From contig NZ_NOXU01000032.1 of NCBI RefSeq assembly GCF_002251795.1, positions 372,001 through 436,000 of the forward strand: DNA of 64,000 nt, read 5' to 3'. Origin of the DNA: Niveispirillum lacus. Lineage in GTDB: Bacteria; Pseudomonadota; Alphaproteobacteria; Azospirillales; Azospirillaceae. Numbering within the stretch: position 1 is the first letter of the stretch; each line of letters starts with the position of its first letter. Position numbers and translations under genes: made by a program. Positions 9,691-17,366 of this stretch are shown in pieces. The notes under the pieces are model-generated. The model was not told where the DNA came from. It did not search any database and saw only the letters and a list, made by a program, of their open reading frames with translations.

Positions 9691-10614
9691 CTATTGCGCT
9701 GACACTGTAAAATCCACCGGCTCGGCGGCAGCATGGCTGTCCCATGCGACGCGGTCCGTAAAGCCGCCCCTCCCACGGCTCCACGCGGAACCGGAATAGT
9801 AGACAAAGGCCTGGCCCGGTGTGACCCGCAACAGGACGAGGTGATTGTCGGCATCCTGCCGGACATCCACAATCATCGCCGGGTCCACCCGCACCGCCAC
9901 CGCCATGCGTCCGCGCAGCGGATCATCCGGACCCCACCAGGAGATCAGGCCCTTGTCCCGCATAACCGTCAACTCCCCCCCATTGCCTGTTGTCTTCTTG
10001 CCAATGCCGATGCCAACGATCAGCGGTTCTGGACGGTCGGATGACAAGGTCGAAACCATGCGGGTGAAATGGCTGCCCAAAGGCAGGGTGAAACGCCGCG
10101 TTTCCCAGACTTTGCGATCGAGATCAACTGGCCAGGGGGCATAGTCCACCTCAAATTCGGCGCGGTCCGGGCCATTTTTTAAGATGCGATGAGCCCGAAA
10201 ATTCCGCGATGTCCATAGCTTGTTATCCTGCCAAATGCCCAGTCCACCGGCGCCCCGCCCCTGACCAACATTGTAGAAATCCAACCCTTCACCCAGGTCG
10301 TTATGATAGTCGCGGGTGCGCAACTGACGATCCATAAAGGGCCAGACCACTTTTTTGCCCCAGCTATCGATCCCGGACCCGGAAGGGGGCTCTGCGGCCT
10401 CCAGCGCGTGGCCATAGATACGGTGGGCGGTCCGGTCGTTCTCCCACATCAGGTCGTCATACCGGTAATCCGCCAGGGTCACCCGGGCCTGCGGGCTGCG
10501 GTCCGCCTGAACAGGCAATTGCGCCTTCGGCACCGGTTCCTGCGAAACCGCCGGCGCGGTTACGAAACAACAAATGGTCAGGACAGTCAGGGCGATAATG
10601 TAGGGATGATACAT
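9691..10614 (-). CDS. DUF4861 family secreted protein of pectin loci
   Basis: About 307 residues from the ATG at 10614, which has the strong GGGAGGTTG site before it; an upstream frame extension has none and is not used. A signal peptide (MYHPYIIALTVLTICC...VSQ) is followed by a DUF4861-like body with the recognisable run LADYRYDDLMWENDRTAHR and later YNVGQGRGAGGLGIW. DUF4861 proteins regularly accompany GH105 and pectin lyase genes and are thought to act on pectic oligosaccharides, but the activity is not established to my knowledge. It is divergent from the GntR regulator with 76 bp between them. The protein is likely periplasmic. Confidence 0.78.
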   Translation of the reverse strand: MYHPYIIALTVLTICCFVTAPAVSQEPVPKAQLPVQADRSPQARVTLADYRYDDLMWENDRTAHRIYGHALEAAEPPSGSGIDSWGKKVVWPFMDRQLRTRDYHNDLGEGLDFYNVGQGRGAGGLGIWQDNKLWTSRNFRAHRILKNGPDRAEFEVDYAPWPVDLDRKVWETRRFTLPLGSHFTRMVSTLSSDRPEPLIVGIGIGKKTTGNGGELTVMRDKGLISWWGPDDPLRGRMAVAVRVDPAMIVDVRQDADNHLVLLRVTPGQAFVYYSGSAWSRGRGGFTDRVAWDSHAAAEPVDFTVSAQ

Positions 10615-10644
10615 ATGACAACCTCCCGAAAATCGGTTGCGGAC

Positions 10645-10654
10645 TGGTCGACCA
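10645..10654. promoter_or_regulatory. Palindromic operator candidate TGGTCGACCA
   Basis: A perfect 10-bp palindrome in the 76-bp space between the divergent DUF4861 and GntR genes. The layout TGGT-N2-ACCA matches the core of the known UxuR/ExuR hexuronate operators (TGGTATACCA) of the same regulator subfamily. A role in autoregulation and control of the DUF4861 gene is inferred. Confidence 0.5.
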
Positions 10655-10690
10655 TTGACATGATTGATGTTACGATAGGGGTAGCGGACA

Positions 10691-11491
10691 ATGATTGATA
10701 TGACAAGCAGGGGCGCTGTGGCGCATGTGATAACGATGGGCACAAACAGTGACGAACTGGCACGCACAACGTCCCTGACGGATGACCTTTTCATCAAACT
10801 GGAGGCCAGGATCCGGTCGGGTGACTGGGCACCGGGTACACGCCTGCCTACACAGAAGGAAATTGCCGAGACTGAAAATGTCAGCCGCACGGTCGTGCGT
10901 GAGGCGGTCGCCCGCTTGATGGCCCAGGGCCTTGCCACGTCCCGTCAGGGATCGGGGATGTTTGTAGCGGATACCGCCGAATACCGGGCCTTTCAGATTA
11001 CCCGGGACGAGGTGAATGAGTTGGCCGACATTGTAAAGTTGCTGGAGATGCGCCTGGGTGTGGAGACAGAAATGGCCGGTCTGGCAGCGGCGCGACGCAC
11101 CACCGCTGATATCGGCGCCATCCAGGACGCGCTTCAGGCCATGCATGATCTGCAAAACGATCCGGTGGCCGCAGCCAAGGCGGACACCGCCTTTCATATG
11201 TGCATCGCCCGCGCCACCCAGAATGATTATTACGCTCGCTTTGTGGAGTTCCTGGGCCTGCGCCTTGTCCCGCCGCGCAATCTTTATCTGCGCGATCAGC
11301 CCGCGGAAGCTCACCGCGCCTATGCCGCGAAGGTTCATGGGGAACATGAGGCCATCCTGGAGGCCATTGTGCGTATGGACCCTCAGCGCGCCCGGGACGC
11401 TGCCCGCCACCATATGCAGGAAAGCCTGACCCGTCATTCAATGTTGAGCGCCGGTGCGCGCGGCAAGGGACGCGGGGAGGCCAAACCGTGA
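10691..11491 (+). CDS. GntR family regulator, FadR/FCD subfamily (probable hexuronate sensor)
   Basis: 266 residues. The N-terminal winged helix (IRSGDWAPGTRLPTQKEIAE, then SRTVVREAVARL) is the GntR signature. An all-helical FCD ligand domain follows, with the metal-binding residues D/H spread over LEMRLGVE, DTAFHMCIARAT and GEHEAIL-H. The start at 10691 is chosen because AGGGG precedes it; an internal ATG at 10736 lacks a site. Regulators of this class in pectin loci (UxuR/ExuR-like) respond to hexuronates and usually repress. It is divergent from the DUF4861 gene over a TGGTCGACCA palindrome, with GH105 downstream on the same strand. Confidence 0.88.
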   Translation: MIDMTSRGAVAHVITMGTNSDELARTTSLTDDLFIKLEARIRSGDWAPGTRLPTQKEIAETENVSRTVVREAVARLMAQGLATSRQGSGMFVADTAEYRAFQITRDEVNELADIVKLLEMRLGVETEMAGLAAARRTTADIGAIQDALQAMHDLQNDPVAAAKADTAFHMCIARATQNDYYARFVEFLGLRLVPPRNLYLRDQPAEAHRAYAAKVHGEHEAILEAIVRMDPQRARDAARHHMQESLTRHSMLSAGARGKGRGEAKP

Positions 11492-11593
11492 GTGCCGCAA
11501 TGACTGGCACCAGCCCCGGATGATGGCGGCGGTGCTGCTGGCGTCCGTTCCATTCACCTTCATCTTGATTGATCGATCGCCCAAGGATCTCGC

Positions 11594-12748
11594 ATGAAGA
11601 AGCCGACAGCCCTTGCCATCATGTTGCTGGCCCTGCCCTTGTTGCTCCCGCCTGTCACAGCGGTGGCAGCAGAAGCGGCCCAGGCGCCTGCCGCCAAGGC
11701 CGCGATTGATACAGGTGTGGCGCTCGCCCGCTGGCAGTTGGCGCGGATGAACGATACCAGCCTTATACCCCGTGCGACAGCCGGCACCCGTAACCCGCGC
11801 GGGTGGGAACAGGCGGTTTTCTGGATCGGGATGACAGAACTGGCGGAGGCGGGGGCACCGGTGGACATCAAGAAAGCCATCCTGGACCTTGGTGCTGCCA
11901 ATGCCTGGAAACCGGCTGACCGTCCCTATCATGCCGATGATCATGCTATCGCCCAGGCCTATCTCTGGGCCGCAAAGCACGGGGCTGGACCCGGTGCCAT
12001 CGAACCCACAAGAAGGGTTTTCGATCATGTCCTGGCCAATCCAGCACGGGTGAACTTGGCCTTCTATGTGCCGCCAACAGGATACAATGATGCCGAATGT
12101 CTGACCCGCTGGTGCTGGTGTGATGCCCTTTTTATGTCGCCACCGGCTTTCTTGGAAATGGCACGCCAGACCGGGGATGATCGCTATCGCGCATTTGCGC
12201 TACGGGAATTCTGGGCGACAACGGACTTCCTTTATGACCCGGCAGAAAGCCTTTACTACCGCGACAGTCGTTTCTTTGAACGCCGTGACGAAAAGCAGCG
12301 CAAAATGTTCTGGAGCCGGGGGAATGGTTGGGTCCTGGCTGGTCTCGCCCGAATCATCCCGCTTCTGGAACCGGGCAGTGACGACCGGTTACGTATTGAG
12401 GCCCTGTTCAAGGAAATGGCCCGCAAGATCAAGGTCACACAGAAACCGGACGGCTATTGGCCCCCGTCTTTGCTGGCACCGGAAAATTCGCCTCCCGAGT
12501 CCAGCGGTACGGCGTTCTACACTTACGCCATTGCCTGGGGGGTGCAGCAGGGGTTGCTGGAACGGCGAGAATATGAACCGGTTGCACGGCGCGGCTGGGC
12601 CGCATTGACCCTGTCGCTGCAGCCGGATGGCCGGCTGGGCTGGGTACAGCAGGTCAGCGACCGGCCGGAGCAGGTGGAGCCTCAGGACACGCAATATTAT
12701 GGTGTAGGGGCATTTCTTCTGGCCGCTGCCGCAATGTCACGGCTCTGA
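11594..12748 (+). CDS. GH105-type unsaturated rhamnogalacturonyl / uronyl hydrolase
   Basis: 384 residues with a signal peptide (MKKPTALAIMLLALPLLLPPVTAVAAEA). The body is an (alpha/alpha)6 barrel of the YteR/GH88-GH105 family: GWEQAVFWIGM, RPYHADDHAIAQAYLW, RWCWCDALFMSPPAFL (with the catalytic Asp candidate), WSRGNGWVLAGLAR and the final DTQYYGVGAFLLAA. These enzymes remove the unsaturated uronic acid left by pectin or rhamnogalacturonan lyases, here probably in the periplasm. Length and motif order are normal. It lies 102 bp after the GntR gene and is probably controlled by it. The substrate could equally be another unsaturated uronide. Confidence 0.9.
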   Translation: MKKPTALAIMLLALPLLLPPVTAVAAEAAQAPAAKAAIDTGVALARWQLARMNDTSLIPRATAGTRNPRGWEQAVFWIGMTELAEAGAPVDIKKAILDLGAANAWKPADRPYHADDHAIAQAYLWAAKHGAGPGAIEPTRRVFDHVLANPARVNLAFYVPPTGYNDAECLTRWCWCDALFMSPPAFLEMARQTGDDRYRAFALREFWATTDFLYDPAESLYYRDSRFFERRDEKQRKMFWSRGNGWVLAGLARIIPLLEPGSDDRLRIEALFKEMARKIKVTQKPDGYWPPSLLAPENSPPESSGTAFYTYAIAWGVQQGLLERREYEPVARRGWAALTLSLQPDGRLGWVQQVSDRPEQVEPQDTQYYGVGAFLLAAAAMSRL

Positions 12749-12788
12749 CGCGGTCCCGCACTGCCTGACGGAAACAGAAAGGGTCCAA

Positions 12789-13505
12789 TTACTCCCCGGT
12801 CAGGGACAAGGGCCCTTCCTGCGCATCAATCAGTGGGTCCGGTCGCGAGAACAGGGTCAGTTTGTCACGATCCAGGATCAGCAGCCGGCTGCCCTGGACC
12901 AAAAGACCATGGTCACGCAACGTGGAAAAAGCGCGGGAGAGGTTTTCCGCTGTCATGCCCAACCGTGATGCCAGAGTGCGCTTGTCAAAAGGTAGCTGCA
13001 CCTCATCAGCAGGCCCCGCCATGCCGAGGACGTAGCATCCTAAACGCTGCACACCCGTACGTAGCTTCAAATCCTTGATCTGCCGGACAAGGCGCCGAAA
13101 ATACTGGGCCAGTTCCGCCATCACCGGGGCAGACAGGTCAGGATCGGCCGCCACCGTCGCCCGGAATGTTGCAGCATCCAGCAGCAGCACCCGCGACGGC
13201 AGCAGCGTCCGCGCTGACATCAGATAGGGCGCACCGGTCAAGGCTGCGGCCAGGATGAAACTGTCGACCGGGAACAGGGTTTCGACCACAGCCTCAGTAC
13301 CGGCCTGATCGCGCGCAAACAGCTCAACGCCGCCTTCCAGCAGCACCATCAGGAAATCCGCCCGTTCCCCTTCCTGAAATAACAGGGTGCCACGCGGGTA
13401 ACGCTGCAAGGACCCATGCCGTGTCAGAGAGTCTAATTGTGCCGGCGTCACCCTGGCAAACATGGGCAAACTGCGCACAAGGGTCAGGTCGTCTTGCTTG
13501 ATCAT
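12789..13505 (-). CDS. Crp/Fnr family transcription regulator
   Basis: About 238 residues. A cyclic-nucleotide-binding-like jelly roll (SLPMFARVTPAQLDSL, then YPRGTLLFQEGERADFLMVLLEGGVELF) is followed by a long helix and a C-terminal winged helix (LPFDKRTLASRLGMTAENLSRAF). There is no N-terminal cysteine cluster, so it is not an oxygen-sensing [4Fe-4S] Fnr; it resembles the Dnr-like branch, whose effectors include nitric oxide or CO via haem. That assignment is inference. The start at 13505 (MIKQDD) is preferred to one six codons upstream; neither has a good ribosome binding site. Its gene faces GH105 convergently. I see no clear target link to either side. Confidence 0.85.
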   Translation of the reverse strand: MIKQDDLTLVRSLPMFARVTPAQLDSLTRHGSLQRYPRGTLLFQEGERADFLMVLLEGGVELFARDQAGTEAVVETLFPVDSFILAAALTGAPYLMSARTLLPSRVLLLDAATFRATVAADPDLSAPVMAELAQYFRRLVRQIKDLKLRTGVQRLGCYVLGMAGPADEVQLPFDKRTLASRLGMTAENLSRAFSTLRDHGLLVQGSRLLILDRDKLTLFSRPDPLIDAQEGPLSLTGE

Positions 13506-13723
13506 GGAAGCTGGCCTGCGCACAAACCAAGGATAGCCCCTGTCAACAGGCGACAGCGATAGCTTGGCATATCGCTTGGTAAGTGATCAGGCCGGACCCC
13601 GTCAACACCTGCCGCACCCAACGGCAAGATGCAGAGGGTTGCAGACGGTGAAGGCGGGACCGCACTGATGAAAACAGGGCCTTGGCACAAGCCGGTACCA
13701 GGGCCGCTCATCGACGAACATGG

Positions 13724-14632
13724 TCAGGCCGGCATGTGGCCTTCACTGTTGGCCAAGTACCAGCGGGCCAATTCCTCGCGGGTCGGCCACCAGACATCGT
13801 CCAGGCTCTTTGCATATTCCAAAAACTCCCGCAGCCCCCGGATGCGATAGGCACGCCCCGTGACATGCGGGTGCAGGCCGACATTCATCAACCGCGCCGT
13901 CTTCGCCCCTTCCTGACGAAGGACCGACAATTCCTCAATCAACGTGTCACGGAAGGCATCCGTCGTCAGGTTACGCCGGGTCAACAACGTGAAATCGTTG
14001 ATTTCGTTGGAATAGGGTACTGACACCAGCGGCCCGTTTTCCGTGCGCAACGGAAAGGGCTGATCATCATTCATGATGTCGCAATAGAACAGGAAACCCT
14101 GTTCGGCCAGGATGCCCGCTGTATTCAAGGTGCCGCGCAGGGACGAGGATAGCCAGCCCAGAGGCCGGCGGCCCACATGCCGCTCATACATCTCAATCGA
14201 GCGCAGGATGATGTCGCGCTCCTTGGCCGGTTCCTTGGCGAAATTGGTCAGCAGCTCGCCCTGTTCGTAATTATGGGCCAGCAGTTCCCAACCGCGCTCC
14301 AGGCAAGCATCAACCATGGCCTTGCGCCGTTCAAAGGTGACGGCGTTGGTGGTGCAGCTTGCCTTGACGCCCATTTCATCGAACAGGTCGTACAGCCGCC
14401 AGATGCCCACCCGCTGCCCGTATTCACGCCACGTAAAATTGGGAAAGTCGGGCGTATCGCCAGGCAGAACATCCGGCAGGATAGCCGGGCCGCCGGCATA
14501 GTACGGCTTGTCCGTATCCTTGGTCAGGTCCCAGGTTTCCAGGTTGAAGGTCAGGATCAGCGCGACCTTCTTGCCATCGGGCCAGCGCAGGGGACCACGG
14601 TGGGGCAGCGGCACGTAATCATAGGAGAGCAT
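13724..14632 (-). CDS. Polysaccharide-deacetylase-fold hydrolase (PuuE/cyclic-imidase-like)
   Basis: 302 residues of the NodB/PuuE fold: KKVALILTFNLETWDL in place of the usual TFDDG, LLAHNYEQGELL, LGWLSSSLRGTLNTAGIL and VGLHPHVTGRAYRI. In this allantoinase-like subfamily the classical metal-binding Asp is altered, and known members open cyclic amides or imides rather than deacetylate chitin. It is last in a minus-strand operon (cytochrome c, FAD monooxygenase, racemase-fold protein, this gene) with only 3 bp before it. A second, distant member lies at 56596-57498. The substrate is unknown; ring opening of a cyclic amide is the most natural guess from context. Confidence 0.78.
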   Translation of the reverse strand: MLSYDYVPLPHRGPLRWPDGKKVALILTFNLETWDLTKDTDKPYYAGGPAILPDVLPGDTPDFPNFTWREYGQRVGIWRLYDLFDEMGVKASCTTNAVTFERRKAMVDACLERGWELLAHNYEQGELLTNFAKEPAKERDIILRSIEMYERHVGRRPLGWLSSSLRGTLNTAGILAEQGFLFYCDIMNDDQPFPLRTENGPLVSVPYSNEINDFTLLTRRNLTTDAFRDTLIEELSVLRQEGAKTARLMNVGLHPHVTGRAYRIRGLREFLEYAKSLDDVWWPTREELARWYLANSEGHMPA

Positions 14633-14635
14633 GGC

Positions 14636-15394
14636 TCAGAATTCCTCCAGCAGGCGGCCGAAGCCGTAGACCTTGTCCTGGATGCCGTTGGCGCGCAGCG
14701 CGTGCCAGTAGGTGGCGGTATTGATGGCGATCACCGGCTTGCCAAGCCACATTTCGGCGGCCGCCGCAAGCCTGACCATCGACAAGTTGGTGCCGACCTG
14801 CAGGATCGCGTCGACATCATCGCCATCCAGTTGCTTGAGAACCTCACGCAAACGGCTGGTACCGACCCGCGCGATAGAAGTCCAGGACGGGCATTGCAGC
14901 GGTACGTCGCGCACCGTCTCATACCCGTAATCTGAAAGGAAATTGCGGACCTGCTCATTGGCGACCGGAAAATAGGGCGACACAAAGGCCACCTTTTTCA
15001 CCCCGCCATAGGCGGCGATGGCGGCGGCCAGCGATTCTGAGCCGGTTGAGAGATAAAGTCCGCTAATCTCCCGGATCTGTCGACGGAACCTGGCCGCTCC
15101 TTCTGCACCGCCATAGAAGGTGATGGCTGACATGCCCATCACCAGATAGTCCGGATCGCAGGTCATCACCGCCTTCACGGCATCGACCGTGTTGTCGGCA
15201 ATGGCTTGCGTTCCCGCCAGAAACGTCTCGTTGCTGATGGCCTGGGCGTTGGAAACAATGATCCGGCTGTAATGGTTGGTCACACCGGCGGGGCGCATAT
15301 CATCATAGTCGGGCTGAACCGTGGTGTTGGTGCTGGGCCCCAGCACGCCGAACACTTTACGCCAGCCGCGGCTGTCCTTGCCGTCACTCTGCAT
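14636..15394 (-). CDS. Asp/Glu racemase superfamily protein (maleate isomerase / arylmalonate decarboxylase-like) lacking both catalytic cysteines
   Basis: 252 residues. The beginning FGVLGPSTNTTVQPDYDDMRP is the maleate cis-trans isomerase / arylmalonate decarboxylase family signature, and the two-domain fold is complete. The two positions where the family normally has catalytic Cys read VMGMSA (85-90) and LQVGTN (199-203), so both are replaced (Ala/Gly type residues). The only cysteines are at 79 and 168, away from these motifs. AGGGGATAG precedes the start. It sits between a FAD monooxygenase and a PuuE-like hydrolase in one operon. A maleate isomerase by the usual mechanism is therefore unlikely; a decarboxylase, hydrolase or non-cysteine isomerase is possible. 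Confidence 0.75.
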   Translation of the reverse strand: MQSDGKDSRGWRKVFGVLGPSTNTTVQPDYDDMRPAGVTNHYSRIIVSNAQAISNETFLAGTQAIADNTVDAVKAVMTCDPDYLVMGMSAITFYGGAEGAARFRRQIREISGLYLSTGSESLAAAIAAYGGVKKVAFVSPYFPVANEQVRNFLSDYGYETVRDVPLQCPSWTSIARVGTSRLREVLKQLDGDDVDAILQVGTNLSMVRLAAAAEMWLGKPVIAINTATYWHALRANGIQDKVYGFGRLLEEF

Positions 15395-15421
15395 GGTCTA
15401 TCCCCTGTCTGCGGATAAGCA

Positions 15422-16615
15422 TCAGTCAATGGCGGCTGCGTCGGCCAGGCTCTGGAACATCGCCTGACGCAGCAGAAACTGCCGTCGCTTCTCCGGATCG
15501 TTGCGGATGGCCAGCATCTCGTCACGGCGCTTTTCCTGCGCCGAGACATGGCCTTCCTTCATCATTTCCATGGTCTGGATGGTCTGCGCCTGGACAAAGC
15601 TGCGGGCCGCACCCCGGCGCTGACGGCTAAACTGATCCAGCGTGCCCTGATCCTCGCCATCCTTGATGACGGCGGTCAGGCGCTGACACAGGTTGAAGGC
15701 ATCATGGATACCGCTGTTCATGCCGAACCCCCCCAACGGATTGTTCAAATGGGCGCTGTCACCAACCAGGAAAGCCCGGCCTTTCCGGAAACTGTCCGCC
15801 ACCCGCTGATGCATGCGATAGATGGTGCGGTGATGGGTTTTGACCCCGGTTTTGCCGATCAGCCGTTGGAACACGCGGTCGCGGTTCTCATCCGACACCA
15901 GATCAGCATCCGAACTTTCCGCCGTGGCGGGCAACAGGATGCGCCAAACCGACGGCACACGCAGCAGGACCAGCCACTCTTCGGGGTCGGCGACATAATT
16001 CACATGCGCCAGATTCGGAAAATAATCTTCCAGCGGCTCTGCCGTGGACAGGCACAGGAACTTCTCGGGGTAGGTAAATCCCTCGAACCCGATACCCAGC
16101 CACTTACGAACTGCGGAATTGGCGCCATCGGCCCCAATCAACCAGTCGGCCCGCACCTTTTCAATGGCAAAGGGCGTCTCATAGGCCAGATCCACGCCCG
16201 TCTCGTCCTGATTGACATAGACAAGGCGGCTTCCGAATTTGACGGTAGCCTTGGGATGGCCCTCCAGTTTCTCTGCCAGGGCACGGGCCAGATGATACTG
16301 TTCGCATTGCAGACGGTAAGGATAACGCGTCGTGCCAACCAATTCGCCCAGGTCGAATTCGACGATCTGACCCGTGCGGCGGTCACGGTAATGATAGATC
16401 GGTGCCTTAAGGCCTTTCTCCAGCAGGAAGGGCGTGATCTCCAAACTGTCCAGCATTTCCAGGGTCGGCGGATGGAAGGTCGAAGCACGCAGGTCCTGGG
16501 CACAGTCGGCACCGGCTTCCAGCACCAGAACATCAATACCCTGGCGGGCCAGATAATAGGCCGCAACCGTGCCAACCGGGCCGGCGCCGGCGATCACCAC
16601 CTGCGTTCGGATCAT
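15422..16615 (-). CDS. Single-component FAD monooxygenase, PHBH/MhpA class
   Basis: 397 residues. It has GxGxxG at the N-terminus (VVIAGAGPVGTVAAYYL), DG at LIGADGANSAVRKWLG and the GD motif RAFLVGDSAHLNNPLGGFGMNSGIHDAFNL, the classic order of class A flavoprotein hydroxylases. Such enzymes hydroxylate aromatic or enol-type rings with NAD(P)H and O2 in the cytoplasm. It is second in the operon after a periplasmic cytochrome c. The C-terminal Ala/Arg-rich helical tail is normal. The exact substrate cannot be read from sequence. A second, more distant class A member lies at 51139-52293. Confidence 0.88.
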   Translation of the reverse strand: MIRTQVVIAGAGPVGTVAAYYLARQGIDVLVLEAGADCAQDLRASTFHPPTLEMLDSLEITPFLLEKGLKAPIYHYRDRRTGQIVEFDLGELVGTTRYPYRLQCEQYHLARALAEKLEGHPKATVKFGSRLVYVNQDETGVDLAYETPFAIEKVRADWLIGADGANSAVRKWLGIGFEGFTYPEKFLCLSTAEPLEDYFPNLAHVNYVADPEEWLVLLRVPSVWRILLPATAESSDADLVSDENRDRVFQRLIGKTGVKTHHRTIYRMHQRVADSFRKGRAFLVGDSAHLNNPLGGFGMNSGIHDAFNLCQRLTAVIKDGEDQGTLDQFSRQRRGAARSFVQAQTIQTMEMMKEGHVSAQEKRRDEMLAIRNDPEKRRQFLLRQAMFQSLADAAAID

Positions 16616-16649
16616 GGGAAATGCCTTTCTGTTTATGCGGGTGGGGATG

Positions 16650-17063
16650 TTACTTGGTGGCTTTTTGCAGATAGGCGATCAAAGCATCCCGGTCGGCCTT
16701 CTCCGGCAGACCGATAAAGGCCATGGTTGTGCCGCTGATCAGCGTGGTCGGGTGCTTCAGCCAGACATCCAGCGTCTTCTCATCCCAGACGACGCCGCTG
16801 TTGCGCAGGGCGTCGGAATACTTAAACCCTTCGATATGACCGGCCGGCTTACCCCAGAACCCATGCAGGTTGGGGCCAACTTTGTGGGGCTTGCCTGCTG
16901 CCACCTCATGACAGGTGCGGCACCGCAGGAACAGACGCTCACCCTTATCCGGCGCAGCCTGGGCGAGAGCCGTCGGAGCATGCAACGTCACAACCAGGGC
17001 CATGATGGCAGGAATCAGGGTGCGCGCCGAAAGGCGGCTATAGTTCTTTCCGACAAATGCCAT
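16650..17063 (-). CDS. Periplasmic class I cytochrome c
   Basis: 137 residues with a signal peptide ending ALAQA. One haem-binding motif, CRTCH (48-52), is followed by KVGPNLHGFWG, and a Met ligand candidate lies in GTTMAFIGL. This is the mitochondrial-type cytochrome c550/c2 pattern. It heads the operon with the FAD monooxygenase, which itself needs no cytochrome. A plausible partner is one of the VAO-type flavoproteins in the region, because 4-cresol-dehydrogenase-like enzymes hand electrons to a small cytochrome c; this is inference. Its promoter region is shared with the divergent serine hydrolase and holds an operator-like site at 17181-17197. Confidence 0.92.
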   Translation of the reverse strand: MAFVGKNYSRLSARTLIPAIMALVVTLHAPTALAQAAPDKGERLFLRCRTCHEVAAGKPHKVGPNLHGFWGKPAGHIEGFKYSDALRNSGVVWDEKTLDVWLKHPTTLISGTTMAFIGLPEKADRDALIAYLQKATK

Positions 17064-17180
17064 GACTGTTCATGCCTCCATACCGCACCATTATTTGGAA
17101 CCCCACCAATCAAAGCGGGCGATCCGCATGTTGGTATTTGGGCGCATGGCGCATGGCGCGTCGATACGGGCGGACCATTC

Positions 17181-17197
17181 TGGCCACAGGGTGGATA
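17181..17197. promoter_or_regulatory. IclR-type operator candidate (TGGCC-N7-GGATA)
   Basis: TGGCCACAGGGTGGATA. Its reverse complement is TATCC-ACCCTGT-GGCCA, which matches the recurring TATCC-N7-GGACA motif of this window with one mismatch in the half-sites. It lies between the divergent cytochrome c and serine hydrolase genes. Confidence 0.45.
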
Positions 17198-17295
17198 AAA
17201 CAACCGCTCATCCTGTCAGGGGCGCGGGGAATACCCCTATGATCAATCTGCGACCGGCGGTTCACCGCATCGCGAGCACTGAGTTCCCGAACACT

Positions 17296-17333
17296 GACCG
17301 CGGCGCCGATCCTTCGACACCGCGGTCTTTTTC
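17296..17333 (+). terminator. Terminator-like hairpin in the leader of the serine hydrolase gene
   Basis: GACCGCGG (17296-17303) pairs perfectly with CCGCGGTC (17320-17327), and TTTTTC follows directly. On the plus strand this is an intrinsic-terminator shape. It ends only 33 bp before a plus-strand start codon, with no plus-strand gene before it. It could be a leader attenuator or the end of a small RNA. Confidence 0.5.
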
Positions 17334-17366
17334 GTTGGCGACCGACCGAAAAAGGGAAGGTTTGGC

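Larger units (their letters stand above)
17064..17366. other. 303-bp divergent promoter region with hairpin
   Basis: This region separates the minus-strand cytochrome c operon from the plus-strand serine hydrolase. It holds the operator-like site at 17181-17197, a GGGG-AATA-CCCC microhairpin near 17225 and the terminator-like hairpin at 17296-17333. No open frame here looks like a gene. Confidence 0.6.

Noticed and set aside
13560-13600. Fnr-box-like sequence upstream of the Crp/Fnr gene (TTGGTAAGTGATCAG)
   Set aside because: It differs from TTGAT-N4-ATCAA in both halves; not better than chance by eye.
13724-16615. Aerobic nicotinate (nic) pathway
   Set aside because: A FAD monooxygenase next to a maleate-isomerase-fold protein suggested NicC/NicE, but NicX, NicD, NicF and the nicotinate dehydrogenase are absent and the isomerase fold lacks its cysteines.
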